31,181 nt of DNA from Sulfitobacter sp. M39 (lineage in GTDB: Bacteria > Pseudomonadota > Alphaproteobacteria > Rhodobacterales > Rhodobacteraceae), in assembly GCF_021735935.1 (NCBI RefSeq), contig NZ_WMDZ01000003.1, positions 82,501 to 113,681 of the forward strand, read 5' to 3'. The notes under the pieces are model-generated. The model ran no database searches, was not told where the DNA came from, and worked only from the letters and a program-made list of their open reading frames with translations. This document shows positions 29,717 to 31,181 of the stretch, one piece after another. Numbering within the stretch: the first letter of the stretch is position 1; every line of letters starts with the position of its first letter. The position numbers were made by a program, and so were the translations under genes.

Positions 29717-30445
29717 ATGGGTATCCAGAACGCAAAATCGCACCAGCGTGCAGAGACGATCCAGTTGGAGCCTTCGGTTCAGGCCGCTCTGCAGACGCGA
29801 CCCGTTGACAGTGATGTGCCTTCATACGCGACACGGCTGGAAGAGACAGTGGTGCATATCGGCAACCAGTATCGGTACGGGCAACTCTATTCGGATTTTC
29901 TGAAAGCACGCAAATCCGTTTTTATCGATCAAAAGGAATGGGATCTGCCCCATACCGAAGGGATGGAGTTTGACCAATACGACACCCCACAAAGCCGGTC
30001 TGTCGTGATCCATGAATACGGTCGGGTGCTGGCAGGCGTGCGGTTGCTACCGACCACGGCGCAATGCGGCTGTTATACCTATATGCTGAAAGACGCACAG
30101 CGCGGGATGTTGCCGGATATTCCTGAATATGTGCTCTACGAAGAAGCGCCCGTAATGCCCCATGTCTGGGAAGCCACGCGGCTGTTTTTGTCAAGAAACG
30201 AGCCCGCGCACAGGCGGCTGGCGATCCAAACCAAGCTGATCCGTGGCATGGCGCGTGCCGCGACCGAACAAGGGGCGACCCATGTGATCGGGATCGTGCC
30301 TGCCGTGTTCCAACGCTGGATGAACCGTCTGGGGATGAGCGCGCTGCCCATGGGCCCCAAGCTTGCCATCAGCGGCGACAATACGCAGGCCGCGATCATG
30401 CATGTGGCAAATTACGCCGACCCGACCCCGCCTGACGCGCGGTAA
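29717..30445 (+). CDS. LuxI-type acyl-homoserine-lactone synthase
   Basis: 242 residues. Residues ~57-215 match the autoinducer synthase fold. Conserved LuxI positions are seen as R65 and F69 (KARKSVFIDQ), W75 (KEWDL), E84/D86/D89 (EFDQYDTP), R109 (AGVRLLP), and E152/R155 (VWEATRLFLS). The N-terminus is about 45 residues longer than classical LuxI. The start ATG at 29717 is preferred; a GTG at 29657 would add 20 hydrophobic residues. No luxR-type gene is in the window, so it is an orphan synthase. Its 3' end overlaps the convergent TetR gene by 34 bp. The acyl chain length cannot be predicted. Confidence 0.85.
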   Translation: MGIQNAKSHQRAETIQLEPSVQAALQTRPVDSDVPSYATRLEETVVHIGNQYRYGQLYSDFLKARKSVFIDQKEWDLPHTEGMEFDQYDTPQSRSVVIHEYGRVLAGVRLLPTTAQCGCYTYMLKDAQRGMLPDIPEYVLYEEAPVMPHVWEATRLFLSRNEPAHRRLAIQTKLIRGMARAATEQGATHVIGIVPAVFQRWMNRLGMSALPMGPKLAISGDNTQAAIMHVANYADPTPPDAR

Positions 30446-31029
30446 GCGACCAGAATGGTATCGACCGCACGGGTGACATGCTGGTCGATATCCTTGTAGG
30501 GGCGCGTCGTCAGCCCCAGTTGCGCACGAACCATGCCAAAGCCCTTGAGCAATGAAATAAGGTCTTCGGCCACATCACGCGGGTCGAAATCGTCGCGCAG
30601 GTCGCCGTTTTCCTGCCCCTGCACCAGCAAACCGCAAACGGCGGCGCACACCGCCTCGAACGCGGCGGTATAGAAGGTGCGACCGATTTGCGGGTAGTCG
30701 CGGGCAACCTCGTGGATCAGACAGGTAAACTCGACCGAATCCTGCTCCCCTAGAAAGCTCAGAAATTTCCGCCCGAACGAGATCAGCGCGGTGCGCAAAT
30801 CGGGATGGCCGGAGATATCTCCCAGCACCTCGGCGCGAAAAACCTCTGCCTCGGCCTCGAGCACATTTTGCAGGATGTCCGACATATTGTCGAAATGGCG
30901 GTAGATCGTCGCCTTGGACACAGAAGCCTCGCGCGCCAAAAGATCCGTCGTGACTTTTTCAAAGCCGTTGACGAAGAACAGGGCGCGCGCTGTCGACAGT
31001 ATTCGCGATTTTGATGCGTTTTCATTCAT
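30412..31029 (-). CDS. TetR-family transcriptional regulator
   Basis: 205 residues. Its N-terminal helix-turn-helix (ILSTARALFFVNGFEKVTTDLLAREASVSKATIYRHF, 10-46) is typical of TetR. The C-terminal helical domain would bind a ligand. It is divergent from the gene starting at 31143, and such pairs often consist of a repressor and an efflux or exported-protein operon. It overlaps the LuxI-type gene end. The ligand is unknown. Confidence 0.93.
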   Translation of the reverse strand: MNENASKSRILSTARALFFVNGFEKVTTDLLAREASVSKATIYRHFDNMSDILQNVLEAEAEVFRAEVLGDISGHPDLRTALISFGRKFLSFLGEQDSVEFTCLIHEVARDYPQIGRTFYTAAFEAVCAAVCGLLVQGQENGDLRDDFDPRDVAEDLISLLKGFGMVRAQLGLTTRPYKDIDQHVTRAVDTILVAYRASGGVGSA

Positions 31030-31066
31030 AATGCAGAACTAGGGCGTGTATGGGTGAAATAAAAGG

Positions 31067-31126
31067 ACTGAACCGTACCAAGGGGGGTTGAACTGTACGT
31101 CACCGCGCGTAAGTACCGCTCAGTAC
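31067..31126. promoter_or_regulatory. Candidate TetR operators in the divergent gap
   Basis: Two near-identical direct repeats, ACTGAACCGTAC (31067-31078) and TTGAACTGTAC (31088-31098), are 21 bp apart, and AGTAC-CGCTC-AGTACT further on forms an inverted repeat near 31112-31126. They lie between TetR and the downstream start, where a TetR-type repressor would act. Function is inferred from position only. Confidence 0.4.
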
Positions 31127-31142
31127 TCGAAAGGCCTTTGAT

Positions 31143-31181
31143 ATGAAGCAGCTGATTTCCGTTCTTTTATGCGCCACCCTT
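31143..31181 (+). CDS. 5' end of a gene, cut by the window edge
   Basis: Only 13 codons (MKQLISVLLCATL) are visible, after an AAAGG at 31130-31134. They look like the beginning of a signal peptide or lipoprotein signal. Divergence from TetR makes an RND-efflux periplasmic subunit or other exported protein plausible, but nothing can be identified. Confidence 0.5.
   Translation, partial: MKQLISVLLCATL

Overview
The window looks like a chromosomal segment of a marine-type Rhodobacteraceae (Roseobacter group) alphaproteobacterium. Evidence: the rRNA operon tail runs 23S - 5S - initiator tRNA-Met, a direct-repeat LexA box of the alphaproteobacterial GTTC-N7-GTTC form is present, and the gene families (TTT transporters, HWE kinase, LuxI-type synthase, PHB-depolymerase-like esterase, UdgX/radical SAM pair) are typical of the group. 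Species cannot be named from the sequence alone.

Layout. Bases 1-3393 hold the end of an rRNA operon: pre-23S processing stems, 23S, 5S, tRNA-fMet and a Rho-independent terminator. Bases 3307-8485 are a mobile-element graveyard. A large serine recombinase has its 3' end lying antisense on the tRNA-fMet gene and its N-terminal catalytic part is missing. An apparently intact IS21-family element (istA/istB, 4699-7195) abuts it without a visible target duplication. Then come unrecognised gene debris and an internally deleted IS30-family element (7752-8485). Bases 8635-10662 are a divergent pair, a class V aminotransferase and an Lrp/AsnC regulator. On the minus strand follow a three-gene operon (CopG-type regulator, PHB-depolymerase-like esterase, C45 Ntn-hydrolase; 10748-13364) and, upstream of it, a two-gene DNA-repair unit (radical SAM protein and DUF4130-UdgX fusion; 13443-16099). 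A PAS-HWE histidine kinase and a single-domain response regulator lie at 16211-17682. Bases 17838-23400 hold a divergent LysR gene and a tight tctC-tctB-tctA-gamma-glutamyltransferase operon ending in a strong terminator, followed by a BASS-type transporter and a secreted Sel1-repeat protein. The right end holds a Phd/Doc toxin-antitoxin module, a cytochrome P450, a frameshifted membrane histidine kinase, an orphan LuxI-type synthase, a TetR regulator and the first 13 codons of a secreted or exported protein.

The most interesting unit is the radical SAM/UdgX operon. A LexA box at 16102-16116 encloses the -10 element of a good sigma70-like promoter whose predicted start point falls on the ATG, so the unit appears to be an SOS-controlled, leaderless DNA-repair operon. 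UdgX captures uracil sites covalently; the roles of its fused DUF4130 domain and of the HhH-bearing radical SAM partner are not established. Other points worth checking are the tRNA/recombinase/terminator overlap, the TTT transporter-gamma-glutamyltransferase coupling, the CopG-esterase-C45 operon, and the single-base frameshift in the kinase next to the LuxI gene.
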